A stretch of 64,000 nt of DNA from Salinisphaeraceae bacterium (GTDB lineage Bacteria > Pseudomonadota > Gammaproteobacteria > Nevskiales > Salinisphaeraceae), in contig NYTH01000015.1 in assembly GCA_002683405.1 (NCBI GenBank), positions 1-64,000 on the forward strand, written 5' to 3'. The notes beneath the pieces are model-generated. The model worked only from the letters and a program-made list of their open reading frames with translations, was not told the DNA's origin and searched no databases. Positions 36,840 through 45,534 of this stretch are shown piece after piece (position 1 is the stretch's first letter; each line of letters begins with the position of its first letter). A program made the translations under genes and the position numbers.

Positions 36840-37163
36840 CTAATGTTCCGCCGGAAACTGCCCTTCCAGCATCCGCAGTCGGCTCCGCAGCTCGCTGATC
36901 TCTTCCAGCAGCTCCAGCGCCAGACCGGCACCGGCGCGATTCACGCCCAGATCACGCTGCAGGCGACGCACGATCTGAACGCGGCGGACACACACGCCGC
37001 TGAAGCGCGGAGCCCGCGCGGCCGGGTCCAGCGGCTCGACGATGCCGTCGTCCACCAGTTCCATGATCCACTCGGCGCTGACGCCGCACAGGCGGCACAG
37101 ATCCGCCAGATGCAGCGCCTCGTCGGCATCCAGCAATTCGGCCAGCGTTGCCTTGCGGGTCAT
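36840..37163 (-). CDS. cbpM: Chaperone modulator CbpM
   Basis: 107-aa MerR-type helix-turn-helix protein that binds the J domain of CbpA and inhibits its DnaK co-chaperone and DNA-binding activity. Typical features are LADLCRLCGVSAEWIMELVDDG, the aromatic/Arg segment around PRFSGVCVRRVQIVRRLQRDL and the C-terminal helix LLEEISELRSRLRML. The start overlaps the cbpA stop (ATGA), the standard cbpA-cbpM arrangement. Confidence 0.88.
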   Translation of the reverse strand: MTRKATLAELLDADEALHLADLCRLCGVSAEWIMELVDDGIVEPLDPAARAPRFSGVCVRRVQIVRRLQRDLGVNRAGAGLALELLEEISELRSRLRMLEGQFPAEH

Positions 37164-38092
37164 GATCGGCCTCCTGTCTCCCGCGGATCGAATCCGGTGA
37201 CCTCCGCCAGATTGCGATAAGCCGCCTCCACGGCCTCGCTGTCGGCCGGCGGCGTTGCCATGCGCAGGGTGACATACAGGTCACCGGGTTGTTTACCGGG
37301 CAGTCCCCGGCCCTTCAGCCGCATGCGCTTGCCGGACTCGGCGCCGGGCGGAACGCGCAGCCCCACCCGACCGCTCGGCGTATCCAGTTCGATTCGCTCG
37401 CCCAGCGCCGCCTCCCAGGGCGCAATCGGAAGCGTCATGTGCAGATCACGCCCCTCGACCGAAAACACCGGGTGCGGCGTAATGGCCACCTCCAGCAGGA
37501 TATCGCCGGCCTCGGCGCCGCCACGCCCCGCACCGCCCTGCCCCCGCAGCCGAATCTGCTGGCCCTGGCCCACACCGGCCGGGATACGCACATTCAGACT
37601 GCGCTGGCGTGGCTGCCCATCCGGCCCCGTTTCGCTGACCTTGATCTGCCGTGTGCCGCCCTTGAACGCCGTCTCCAGATCAATGCGTATCACCGCGCGC
37701 TGATCGGCTCCGCGGGTCGACATGTTCCAGCCGCCACCGCGGCCGCCGAACAGGGTTTCGAAAAAGTCGCTGAACTGGGAGGCATCGCCCTGGGTAAAAC
37801 CACCGCCACCGAAACCGAAACCCCGTTCGAAACCCGGCGGAGGCTGCCAGCTGCCACCGGGGCCGCCGAATCCGCCCGGGTTCGACCGGACCTGATCAAA
37901 GGCCGCGCGCTTCTCCGGGTCCTTGAGCACCTCATACGCTTCGCTGATGTCCTTGAAGCGGGACTCTGCGTCGGACTCCTTTGACACGTCCGGGTGATAC
38001 TTGCGGGCGAGTTTGCGATAGACGCGGCGAATCTCGTCCTGATCCGCGTCCGGCTCCACGCCGAGTATCTTGTAGTAATCCCTGAATTCCAT
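37160..38092 (-). CDS. cbpA: Curved-DNA-binding DnaJ-like co-chaperone CbpA
   Basis: 310-aa class B J protein. The J domain occupies residues ~4-68 with HPD in RKYHPDVS. A Gly/Phe-rich linker (~75-130, GGFGGPGGSW) and two C-terminal beta-sandwich domains (VRIPAGVGQGQQIRLRGQG, VGLRVPPGAESGKRMRLKG) follow. There is no zinc-finger domain, which distinguishes it from DnaJ. It partners with DnaK and is a nucleoid protein in stationary phase in E. coli. Coupled to cbpM. Confidence 0.93.
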   Translation of the reverse strand: MEFRDYYKILGVEPDADQDEIRRVYRKLARKYHPDVSKESDAESRFKDISEAYEVLKDPEKRAAFDQVRSNPGGFGGPGGSWQPPPGFERGFGFGGGGFTQGDASQFSDFFETLFGGRGGGWNMSTRGADQRAVIRIDLETAFKGGTRQIKVSETGPDGQPRQRSLNVRIPAGVGQGQQIRLRGQGGAGRGGAEAGDILLEVAITPHPVFSVEGRDLHMTLPIAPWEAALGERIELDTPSGRVGLRVPPGAESGKRMRLKGRGLPGKQPGDLYVTLRMATPPADSEAVEAAYRNLAEVTGFDPRETGGRS

Positions 38093-38160
38093 TGTCCTCG
38101 CCGGCCTGTACGGTTGCCTTGCGCGCTTAATTTTGGGGAATTTCGAGCCGATTCAAGCGC

Positions 38161-38925
38161 TCAGTCTCCGTCCGGGCTGACGTCGTCAATCAGGCTCTGA
38201 ACGCGCTCACGCGAGCGCGCCGGGAAATTGGTAATCAGGCGGGTGGCGCCCAGCCGCAGCGCCCGCCGCAGCTGCGCCCGGCTGTCGCAGGTATAGGCGT
38301 GCAGCGGCAGACCCGGGGCCTGCAGCCGCGCCTTGTGCCGCAGCCCGAAGCGGTTGATGCCGATGTCCAGTGCGTGGATGCCCGCCATGCCGGGCGAGAG
38401 CCGACGCAGCTCTCGCGGACCGCCCACATTGCGCACGCAGTGCAGCGCCGGCACTGCATCGGCCGCCCAGGCCAGCGCTTCATCGTGAAAGGACAGCAGG
38501 CTGACGCGGTCAACGCCGTTCAGTTTTGCCGCCACCTGCTCGCACAGCTGCCGGTGCCGATCGACGGCGGCGCCTTCAGTGAGCTTGATCTCCACGCACA
38601 GCTGCGTGCGGCCTGCAAACGCAGTCAGGACCTCATCCAGCGTCGGCACACGCAGCCCTGCGTGCTGCGCGGAAAACCAGCCTCCCGCATCCAGGGCCTG
38701 CAGCTCAGCCGCCGTACGGTCCGCAATGCGGGCCCGGCGCTCACCGAGCTTGCCCAGATGCTCGTCGTGAAAAACCATCACCACGCCGTCGCTGGACAAC
38801 TGCACGTCCAGCTCCAGGCCGTCCGCCCCTTCCGCCAGTCCCGCGTTAAAGGCCGCCATGGTATTTTCAGGCCAGGCGTGGCTGGCGCCCCGATGCGCGA
38901 TGATCTCGGGCATGGCGATCGGCAT
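38161..38925 (-). CDS. Glycerophosphodiester phosphodiesterase
   Basis: 254-aa GDPD (UgpQ/GlpQ-type TIM barrel) hydrolysing glycerophosphodiesters to glycerol-3-phosphate and an alcohol. Catalytic motifs: IIAHRGASHAWPENT (first His, Arg, Glu), ELDVQLSSDGVVMVFHDE (Glu, Asp, second His) and CVEIKL. There is no signal peptide, so it is probably cytosolic. The start is 3 bp after the TPR-DUF1329 stop, making it the last gene of the TonB-like operon; ATG at 38913 is an alternative. Its presence hints at phospholipid or lysophospholipid turnover connected with the operon. Confidence 0.9.
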   Translation of the reverse strand: MPIAMPEIIAHRGASHAWPENTMAAFNAGLAEGADGLELDVQLSSDGVVMVFHDEHLGKLGERRARIADRTAAELQALDAGGWFSAQHAGLRVPTLDEVLTAFAGRTQLCVEIKLTEGAAVDRHRQLCEQVAAKLNGVDRVSLLSFHDEALAWAADAVPALHCVRNVGGPRELRRLSPGMAGIHALDIGINRFGLRHKARLQAPGLPLHAYTCDSRAQLRRALRLGATRLITNFPARSRERVQSLIDDVSPDGD

Positions 38926-38928
38926 CGT

Positions 38929-41523
38929 TTAGCGAAGCCGTCGACGAATCGAGGCCGGCTGAAAATCCTCCGGCGCGTACTGGCCGGTGGAAAAACGCGT
39001 CTGTCCGGACTCGTTGGTCAAACGCTCGGCCAGGTAGCGGCCATCGCGCAGATCGAAGATGAACACCGGCGCCGTGAAGCTCAAACGCGACCCGGCGTAC
39101 TGCGCGATATGACCCTCCTGGAAGCGCCACAGCTCGCCGGCCTCGTCGTAGTTGTCCACCATGAGAATCGACCAGCTGTCCTCGTCCAGATAGAACACCC
39201 GCTTACCGAACTGATGATCGGCGCCGCCGCGTTCAGTGGCCTCGATGACCCAGACCCGGTGCCGCTCGTAGCGCATGGCCTGCGGATCGGGGAAGCGCCC
39301 CTGCAGCAGCGTCGAATAGGTCAGCGACGGATCAAGCAGCTTGTACCCGTTGTAGGGCACGATCATTTCCCGGCGGCCCACCAGCCGCCATACATAGCGG
39401 TCGAACGAGCCGTTGTACATGTCGATCTGGTCGACGAACTGCAGGTTTTCCGTATTCGGCATGGGGTTGTCGTAGCCCACCGGCGGAATACGGAACAGCC
39501 GCTGCGTGCCGGGTACGCCAAACCAGATGCGCCGCTCGCCTTCCCGCTTGTTCATGGTCTCGTGCACCAGCGCCGTCCCGGTTGGCCGGCCATCGACATT
39601 CAGATAAGCCAGATACAGGGCGATGATGTTGTCATCGATGTCGGCCGGTCGGTTCAGGTTGCCGTAGCCAAACAACACCTCTTCCACGCTGTTGTACAGG
39701 CGAACATCGCCGTTTGGCGCGACCACGGCCTTCCTGGAACGCGATTCGAAGTCGCTGCCGCGATACCGCAAGCGATGGTTCCACATGGCCTCCACGCCGG
39801 TATTGGGCCGTCTGAACGGCACGCCCAGCCGCGCCCCGGTGAGCGAATCGGGATCGAGCAGACGGGCCCGCGACTGATTCGCCAGGCTGGCGCGGTAGAT
39901 CGCGTCGGGAAATGCCGCGCTGCGACGCGTGGGATAGACCGGCATGCGGTAATCGGGATAGCGCCGGAACAGGGCCAGATGCCCTGCCGAGAGCTGGTCG
40001 CGATGGGCGTCCAGGTTATCCCGCGTGATGGTGAACGCGGGCGAGTCCGCGCCATGGGGATTGCTTCCCGGCCCGGCAGATCGGTCTGCCGCCAGCCCGC
40101 CGCGCCAGGGAGGAATGCTGCCGCTGGCGTTGCCGGCCAGCACGGCGCCCACCGGGGTGAGATGGTCGCCGGCATCCGGCACACCCTCCGGCAGCGCGAC
40201 CGGCGCCGTCTCGCCGGTTGCCGACGTCTGCTGCGCCCCGCTCTCGCCGTTTGCCGCATCCGGAATACCACCGGATTGACCGCCGCCGGCCAGACCGCGA
40301 TCGTCGCTGGCGCCAGCCATCCCGGCGAGACCGGCAATTTCCACGGGCGCGAATCCTTCCGGACGCGCGTCCAGGAACTCGAGCCACTGACCCGCAAGAC
40401 TCGCCACTTTGGAATAGCCGCGCGCCTTCGAGAACGCGCCACGGGCTTCGGCATCCTGCGACAGCTGGTAGTGCGCCAGCGCCTTGGACATGTACAACTC
40501 GCCGGTACGGCTGCCAATCCCGCCACGATTCAATGCCGCCTGAAAGGCCTCCACGGCCTTGTCCCAGTTCGCCAGATCCATATGCAGCTGGCCGAGCTGG
40601 CTGAACAGTTCGGCGCTGCCGGTCAGATTGGCTGCCTGCTTGAGCGGTGCCAGCGCCTGACCGAATTCCTCGGCTTCCGACCAGGCGGCCGCCAGCAGCT
40701 GGTAATTGTCGGCCGCAGCGGGGATCTGGCCGGACGACATCCAGCCCTCGAGGCGCTCCGCAGCCACGTACGGCACGCCGGCCTCCATGTAGGCGCGGAT
40801 AAGTTGCAGCCGTCGGTCGGAAGAATTCAGCAGGCCCAGCCGTTCGGCCACCTGCAGCGTGGCGGCCGCTCGGGCGTCGTTGCCGGCGCGGGTTTCGATG
40901 GCAGCCAGTTGCAGCAGATAGCCCGGGTCACCAGGATCGAGCTCCAGCAGCTTTCGCAGCACGCCGGCGGCCTTGTCGTAGTTGCCGGACTTCATGAACA
41001 CGGCCAGCTGGAGGCGATAGAGCGCCTCGCCCCGGCTCCCGGGCACCGAGGCGTACTGTAGCGGGCGCACGGCCTTGTCCCACTGCCCCAGCTGCGCGTA
41101 GGCGTTGCCCAGCGCCAGCCAGGCCTCGCCGTCGATCCCGTCGGGCTTGCCACCACCCCGCAGCAGGGGCGCCATGACGTCCACGACCTTGCGGTGCTGG
41201 CCGTCGGCTGCGTACAGCCGGCCGAGGGTGGCGCGAATTTCCTCGTTGGCCGCGCCGGACAACGCATCGGTATCCAGCGCCTGCTGCAGATAGTTTCTGG
41301 CCTTGCCCGTGTCGCCGCTACTGGCCGCCTCGCTGGCGAGATGGCGCAGCGTCAGCGCGCGGGCGTAGCTGTCGCCCGGCATGTTCTGCAGTTCGCGCTC
41401 CAGGTCGGCTGCAGTTTTCTGCTCGGCCTCGCTGGCGGGCACCTCCTGCACCTGTGTGCGGTACTGCTGCGCCAGCACGGGGCTAGCGGCAAGCAGCAGC
41501 AGTGTGAGGAAAAGAAGCCGCAT
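38929..41523 (-). CDS. Periplasmic TPR protein fused to a DUF1329 domain
   Basis: 864-aa exported fusion. Signal peptide ending SPVLA; tetratricopeptide-type repeats about residues 35-385 (AWLALGNAYAQLGQWDKAV, LFSQLGQLHMDLANWDKAV); a flexible Gly/Ala/Ser linker about 395-450; then a full DUF1329 domain from ~452. That domain carries LTPVGAVLAGNASGSIPPW, AMWNHRLRYRG, RYERHRVWVIEATE and RVFYLDEDSWSILMVDNYD. TonB2-type operons usually end with a stand-alone TPR protein; here it is joined to DUF1329. The start overlaps the tonB stop (TGATG). Probably it connects the TonB machine with a lipid- or hydrophobe-handling outer-membrane partner (inference). Confidence 0.88.
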   Translation of the reverse strand: MRLLFLTLLLLAASPVLAQQYRTQVQEVPASEAEQKTAADLERELQNMPGDSYARALTLRHLASEAASSGDTGKARNYLQQALDTDALSGAANEEIRATLGRLYAADGQHRKVVDVMAPLLRGGGKPDGIDGEAWLALGNAYAQLGQWDKAVRPLQYASVPGSRGEALYRLQLAVFMKSGNYDKAAGVLRKLLELDPGDPGYLLQLAAIETRAGNDARAAATLQVAERLGLLNSSDRRLQLIRAYMEAGVPYVAAERLEGWMSSGQIPAAADNYQLLAAAWSEAEEFGQALAPLKQAANLTGSAELFSQLGQLHMDLANWDKAVEAFQAALNRGGIGSRTGELYMSKALAHYQLSQDAEARGAFSKARGYSKVASLAGQWLEFLDARPEGFAPVEIAGLAGMAGASDDRGLAGGGQSGGIPDAANGESGAQQTSATGETAPVALPEGVPDAGDHLTPVGAVLAGNASGSIPPWRGGLAADRSAGPGSNPHGADSPAFTITRDNLDAHRDQLSAGHLALFRRYPDYRMPVYPTRRSAAFPDAIYRASLANQSRARLLDPDSLTGARLGVPFRRPNTGVEAMWNHRLRYRGSDFESRSRKAVVAPNGDVRLYNSVEEVLFGYGNLNRPADIDDNIIALYLAYLNVDGRPTGTALVHETMNKREGERRIWFGVPGTQRLFRIPPVGYDNPMPNTENLQFVDQIDMYNGSFDRYVWRLVGRREMIVPYNGYKLLDPSLTYSTLLQGRFPDPQAMRYERHRVWVIEATERGGADHQFGKRVFYLDEDSWSILMVDNYDEAGELWRFQEGHIAQYAGSRLSFTAPVFIFDLRDGRYLAERLTNESGQTRFSTGQYAPEDFQPASIRRRLR

Positions 41524-42239
41524 CAGTCCCAGTTCAGCTTGCAGTCCTTGAGCTCGAATTCGAACTTCCAGGACACGCCAAAGGCCTTGCCCTTGTCGTT
41601 CTTCTGATAAAGCCAGTGCTGCAGGCTCTCGATCATGGGCTGTTCAAACAGCCCGCGGGGTTTGGCATCGATGATGCGAATGTTGGTGACCCGGCCACGG
41701 TCGGTCACATTGAAATTCGCCACCGCATAACCTTCCACGTTGCGCTCGCAGGCCTCGCGCGGAATCTGTGGCCGGGCCGTGGATAGCGGCACGAGATCGG
41801 GCCCGCCGCTGCCCGAGCCCTCGCCGCGGCCGTAGCCTCCGCCGCTGCCGCCGCCAGAGCCGCCACCCGATCCGCCCGAGCCAAAGCCGCCAAAACTCTT
41901 GCCCAGGGCGCCCGAGGCCGACACGCGCGCGTCGAACTCGATATCCGGCAGGGCATAGTCGGAATCCGCCCGCGGCGCCGGCACGGGGATGCCGCTGGGC
42001 CGGTCGAGACCGGGCACCGGGGGCGGATCACGCGGGGCCGGGCTGCCGCCGCCACCAGCGGTGGTCTGCGCGGGGTCAGTCTGCGGCGCCGGCGGCTTGT
42101 CCAGCCGCATGATCTTGACGGCCGGCTTGTCCTTCTTCTGCTCATCCTCGCGATCGGGCGGGGCCACCAGCCACTGCATGAGCCAGAACAGCCCCAGTGC
42201 GACCAGCAGCGCAGCGCCCAGCGACAGGCCGAAGCGCAT
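41523..42239 (-). CDS. tonB: TonB-family energy transducer
   Basis: 238-aa TonB-like protein: an N-terminal membrane anchor (LGAALLVALGLFWLMQWLV), a Pro-rich then strikingly Gly/Ser-rich spacer (residues ~120-150), and the C-terminal TonB fold (ERNVEGYAVANFNVTDRGRV, LFEQPMIESLQHWLYQ). It transmits proton-motive force from ExbB/ExbD to outer-membrane partners. The short, glycine-rich spacer and the downstream TPR gene match the TonB2/TtpC-type system rather than siderophore TonB1. A 58-bp gap separates it from exbD. Confidence 0.9.
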   Translation of the reverse strand: MRFGLSLGAALLVALGLFWLMQWLVAPPDREDEQKKDKPAVKIMRLDKPPAPQTDPAQTTAGGGGSPAPRDPPPVPGLDRPSGIPVPAPRADSDYALPDIEFDARVSASGALGKSFGGFGSGGSGGGSGGGSGGGYGRGEGSGSGGPDLVPLSTARPQIPREACERNVEGYAVANFNVTDRGRVTNIRIIDAKPRGLFEQPMIESLQHWLYQKNDKGKAFGVSWKFEFELKDCKLNWD

Positions 42240-42297
42240 CAGCGACGCTCTCCCGCGCCCCGGGTCGGCCGGTCAGTGAACGAGGCCAGAAAAAACA

Positions 42298-42708
42298 TCA
42301 CTCCGGCTTCGCGGCGATGGCCATGTCGTCAATGCCCGCCAGCCGGACCTGATCCATCACGCGCACCAGCAGACCGCTGGGGGCCTGTTCGTCGGCCTGG
42401 ATGATCACGGCCGCATCCGGTGTTTCCGCCTTCAGCCGCTCGACGGTGGCGCGCACGGCGCGCACGTCAACCGCGCGCCGGTCGATCCAGACTTCACCCG
42501 CCGGGTTCAGGCCGATAAGGATATTGTTGGATTCGCGCTGCTCGGTCGTGGCCGCCGTGGGCTGATCCACCGTAATGCCAGACTCCTTGACGAAAGACGT
42601 CGTCACGATGAAGAAGATCAGCATGATGAAGACGATGTCCAGCATCGGCGTCATGTTGATCTCGCTCTCCTCGCTCTCGTCCGCGTCGATACTCCGGCGG
42701 CGCCTCAT
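42298..42708 (-). CDS. exbD: ExbD/TolR-family proton-channel subunit
   Basis: 136-aa protein with one N-terminal transmembrane helix. The membrane Asp essential for proton movement is in INMTPMLDIVFIMLIFFIVT. A periplasmic domain (GIPLPVE-like region replaced by GITVDQPTAATTEQR, then IGLNPAGEVWIDRR, AVIIQADEQAPSGLLVRVMD) follows. It overlaps the exbB stop by 4 bp (ATGA). Confidence 0.94.
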   Translation of the reverse strand: MRRRRSIDADESEESEINMTPMLDIVFIMLIFFIVTTSFVKESGITVDQPTAATTEQRESNNILIGLNPAGEVWIDRRAVDVRAVRATVERLKAETPDAAVIIQADEQAPSGLLVRVMDQVRLAGIDDMAIAAKPE

Positions 42709-43289
42709 GAACCGAGCCTCCCGGCCGCCTGTCGGCCATAGGGCAGGCGGTCGGCCAGACGCCGCGCTTCCCGGTTGGCGAGACGGGGAAAACGGCTCGC
42801 GAAATACAGACCCGACAGCGCCACCACCATGCCGGCCATGGTGGGTACGGTGGCCTGGGAGACGCCGGCCGCCATGGCGCGCGCATCGGACGTGCCCTTG
42901 AGCGCAACCACGTCGAATACAGCAACCATGCCGGTCACGGTCCCGAGCAGACCCAGCAGCGGGCAGATTGCCACCAGCATCTGGATGGCCGGCAGACCGG
43001 CGCGCAGCTCCACGCGGGACTGCGAGATGAGCAGCCGGCGAATGGCCTGCGCCCGCCAGGATTGATGATCACTGCGCGACTGCCATTCGGTTTCGCGTCG
43101 CCGGTTGCGCCGCGGCGCGATGAACCGGAAGAAGAACAACCGCTCGAGAATCAGGGTCCACAACAGCAGCGTGACCGCCAGGATGGCCCACAGCGTCGGC
43201 CCGCCGGTGTCGATGAAACCGGCGAACCACTCCGGCAGCGGCGGCAGCAACGCCAGCCAGCCCAGCAGCGGCTGCAGGCTCTCATTCAT
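42705..43289 (-). CDS. exbB: ExbB/TolQ-family proton-channel subunit
   Basis: 194-aa MotA/TolQ/ExbB protein with three membrane segments: WAILAVTLLLWTLILERLFF, IQMLVAICPLLGLLGTVTGM and ATVPTMAGMVVALSGLYF. It forms the inner-membrane motor with ExbD. The start at 43289 overlaps the TtpC-like gene by 8 bp; an ATG six codons upstream is possible. It is smaller than ExbB1 and has the periplasmic N-terminus expected for ExbB2. Confidence 0.92.
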   Translation of the reverse strand: MNESLQPLLGWLALLPPLPEWFAGFIDTGGPTLWAILAVTLLLWTLILERLFFFRFIAPRRNRRRETEWQSRSDHQSWRAQAIRRLLISQSRVELRAGLPAIQMLVAICPLLGLLGTVTGMVAVFDVVALKGTSDARAMAAGVSQATVPTMAGMVVALSGLYFASRFPRLANREARRLADRLPYGRQAAGRLGS

Positions 43290-44631
43290 GCTGATCACGC
43301 CCCGCATCCGGTGTTTCCAGATAGCGCGCCAGCAGACCGGCGCTCTGTTCGTCCAGCACCTGAATCAGCCCGCGGCTGCGGGCCACCAGCAGACTGTGGG
43401 CAAACAGCAGGGGAATGGCCGCGATCAGCCCGAGTACCGTGGTCACCAGCGCCTGCGAAATGCCGCCCGCCATGAGCTTCGGGTCTCCCGTGCCGAACAG
43501 CGTAATGGCCTGGAAGGTCGCAATCATGCCGACCACCGTGCCCAGCAGACCCAGCAGTGGCGCGACGGCCGCCAGCAGCTTGACCAGCCCCTGGCCGCGC
43601 TGCAGACGGGGTACCTCGCGTAGCACGGCCTCGTCGAGCATCAGCTCGAGTGTCTCGGCGTCTTCGGTGTTCGCCTCACGGGCCGACTGCAGCACGCGGC
43701 CCAGGGGATTACCGGGCCTGGGGTCGGACAGCGATTTCAGCTGGGCCCGCACCCGTGCACCGGTGATCACCAGACGCACCAGCTGCAGCAGCGCCAGCAC
43801 CACGCCCAGCAGCCCCAGGCCGATGATGACGGCGCCGACTCCCCCGCCCTGCCTGACCCGCTCAATCAGGCCGGGCTTTTCAACCAGCAGCTCGAGCACC
43901 GAGCCGCGGGTCGGATCGATGGCCAGGCGCTGCAGGCCCTGCTCGGCCTCATGGAAGGCTTCGGCTTGCGCACGAACACCGGCGCCCGGCTGGCGCGCCA
44001 GCACCTTCAGCCCCGCGCCGGGCAGGTATTGCAGATAGTCCGCCCCCACGACGGCCGTGAAGGGGCCTACCCGCGCCACCGGCCTGGACTCGGCGTTACC
44101 TTCAACACCGATGACATCGGCTTCAAAGCGGCTGACCTTGCCGGTCTCGGTCATTTCCTGCTGCAGCAGGTACCACATGTCCTCAAGTTCGGTGGCGGTC
44201 GGAATCTGGTCACCCGCGGCCAGTTCGGACAACCGGCCGACACGCGCCGGAAACTCGGCCGAAATGATGGAGTCGTCCGCCACGGCCTGCAGATCACCCG
44301 CTGCCTGGCGAACTACGGCCACCAGCTGATTGAGATCACCCGCCTCCTCGTTGAGCCGATTCGACAGTGTCGTCAGTTCCTTCTGCAGGGCATCGAATTC
44401 GCCCTGCAGCGACTGGCTGCGCTTTTCCTGTACGCCGAGTTCGGCGCGGGCCTTGCGGAGCAGTTCCGCCTGCTCGTTCCGATTATTGACGAAGCGCCGC
44501 TCCCGCTCGGTATTCACCTGCTGCTGCTGTTTCTGCGTCTGGCGTATCTCGCCCAGCAGGGCGTCCAGGTCGGGGGCGGCCTGGGCCGTCAGGCTCGTCG
44601 TCAGCAGTAGCGCCGTTACCCAGGCCTTCAT
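43282..44631 (-). CDS. TtpC-like MotA/TolQ/ExbB protein with periplasmic coiled coil
   Basis: 449-aa protein: signal peptide (MKAWVTALLLTTSLTAQA), a periplasmic coiled-coil region about residues 20-115 (ERRFVNNRNEQAELLRKA), a globular segment, and a C-terminal ExbB-type channel domain with three membrane segments (GGVGAVIIGLGLLGVVLALLQ, LAAVAPLLGLLGTVVGMIAT, ALVTTVLGLIAAIPLLFAH). This matches Vibrio TtpC, the obligatory extra subunit of TonB2 systems. The start overlaps the DUF3450 stop (ATGA); the end overlaps exbB. Confidence 0.88.
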   Translation of the reverse strand: MKAWVTALLLTTSLTAQAAPDLDALLGEIRQTQKQQQQVNTERERRFVNNRNEQAELLRKARAELGVQEKRSQSLQGEFDALQKELTTLSNRLNEEAGDLNQLVAVVRQAAGDLQAVADDSIISAEFPARVGRLSELAAGDQIPTATELEDMWYLLQQEMTETGKVSRFEADVIGVEGNAESRPVARVGPFTAVVGADYLQYLPGAGLKVLARQPGAGVRAQAEAFHEAEQGLQRLAIDPTRGSVLELLVEKPGLIERVRQGGGVGAVIIGLGLLGVVLALLQLVRLVITGARVRAQLKSLSDPRPGNPLGRVLQSAREANTEDAETLELMLDEAVLREVPRLQRGQGLVKLLAAVAPLLGLLGTVVGMIATFQAITLFGTGDPKLMAGGISQALVTTVLGLIAAIPLLFAHSLLVARSRGLIQVLDEQSAGLLARYLETPDAGRDQHE

Positions 44632-45437
44632 GGCTGCTCACCGTCGTCCGCCACGCGCGGCGCCGGCACGGCAATCTCGACGAGCTGCGGCGCCGCCACG
44701 TCGCGGGCGACGCGGATGCCGCGCCGGATCGCGTCGCGGTAATCACCATCGAGCACGCGCCATTCGCCGGCTTCGCGATCCCAGTAACCGGCTTCGGCCT
44801 CGTCCGGCGTCAGATAAAACAGCATGACCCGACCCACGCGCAGGAATTCGACCAGACGGCTGCCTTCGCCGCTTGTCCGCGGAATTTCGCCGCGATAAGT
44901 GCCCATGGTGCGGCCGTATTCAGCCTCGGCCTGATAGGCCTCCAGCACCTTCCGATATTTTTCGGCCAGCGAGGTCTCGGGGTCGCTCATGGTCTGGCGC
45001 AGGTCGTCGATTCGCGCCTGGCGCTCGCCGGCGCGAAAAGGCAGATCGGCTTCGATGAAGCGCGCCAGTCCGTCGATCATGCGCAGCGTCAGCGGCTCGA
45101 TTTCCTCGCCCAGACCGCCCACGTCCTCAATACGCGCGGCCAGCCGGTCGCGCCGGCCACGCTGCTCCGAGACGATCCGCTCGAGCTCGCGGTTGTAGAC
45201 CTGAAGCTGCTGTGTCTTGCGAATGGCCTGCCGGTAGTTCTCCAGCATCTCGCGCGTCTGCTCGGACAACTGGTCGATCTTCTGCTGTGATCGCGCCGAC
45301 GACTGCACCGTATCGGACGCCGTATCCAGACTTTTCTGGACGTCGCTCTGCGCCACCGCTGTCAGCGGCCAGGCACAACTGCTTGCGAGCAGCAGCACCG
45401 AGGCTGTCGAACGGATTCGCCTCTGGAAATCAGGCAA
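44628..45437 (-). CDS. Periplasmic DUF3450 coiled-coil protein
   Basis: 269-aa exported protein, first gene of the TonB2-like operon. Signal peptide (RSTASVLLLASSCAWPLTAVAQ), a long coiled coil (about residues 25-100, DQLSEQTREMLENYRQAIRK, LERIVSEQRGRRDRLAARIE), then the DUF3450 core (MIDGLARFIEADLPFRAGER, RVGRVMLFYLTPDEAEAGYW). A TTG start at 45437 is chosen because AGGAGAGGAG lies 7 nt upstream; ATG at 45458 has no ribosome binding site. DUF3450 regularly precedes ttpC-exbB-exbD-tonB in gammaproteobacteria; its exact job is unknown. Confidence 0.85.
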   Translation of the reverse strand: MPDFQRRIRSTASVLLLASSCAWPLTAVAQSDVQKSLDTASDTVQSSARSQQKIDQLSEQTREMLENYRQAIRKTQQLQVYNRELERIVSEQRGRRDRLAARIEDVGGLGEEIEPLTLRMIDGLARFIEADLPFRAGERQARIDDLRQTMSDPETSLAEKYRKVLEAYQAEAEYGRTMGTYRGEIPRTSGEGSRLVEFLRVGRVMLFYLTPDEAEAGYWDREAGEWRVLDGDYRDAIRRGIRVARDVAAPQLVEIAVPAPRVADDGEQP

Positions 45438-45534
45438 TGGGGTTCTCCTCTCCTGCATGCCGACCGCCGCCACGATCAGCCCGTCATCCGGCGTCAATCT
45501 TAACAGTTTGCTTTCCCGATTTAGGACAGCGCTA

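Noticed and set aside
38299-41061. 920-codon open frame on the plus strand
   Set aside because: It is antisense to the TPR-DUF1329 gene, has no recognisable domain, and such long shadows are common in GC-rich DNA.
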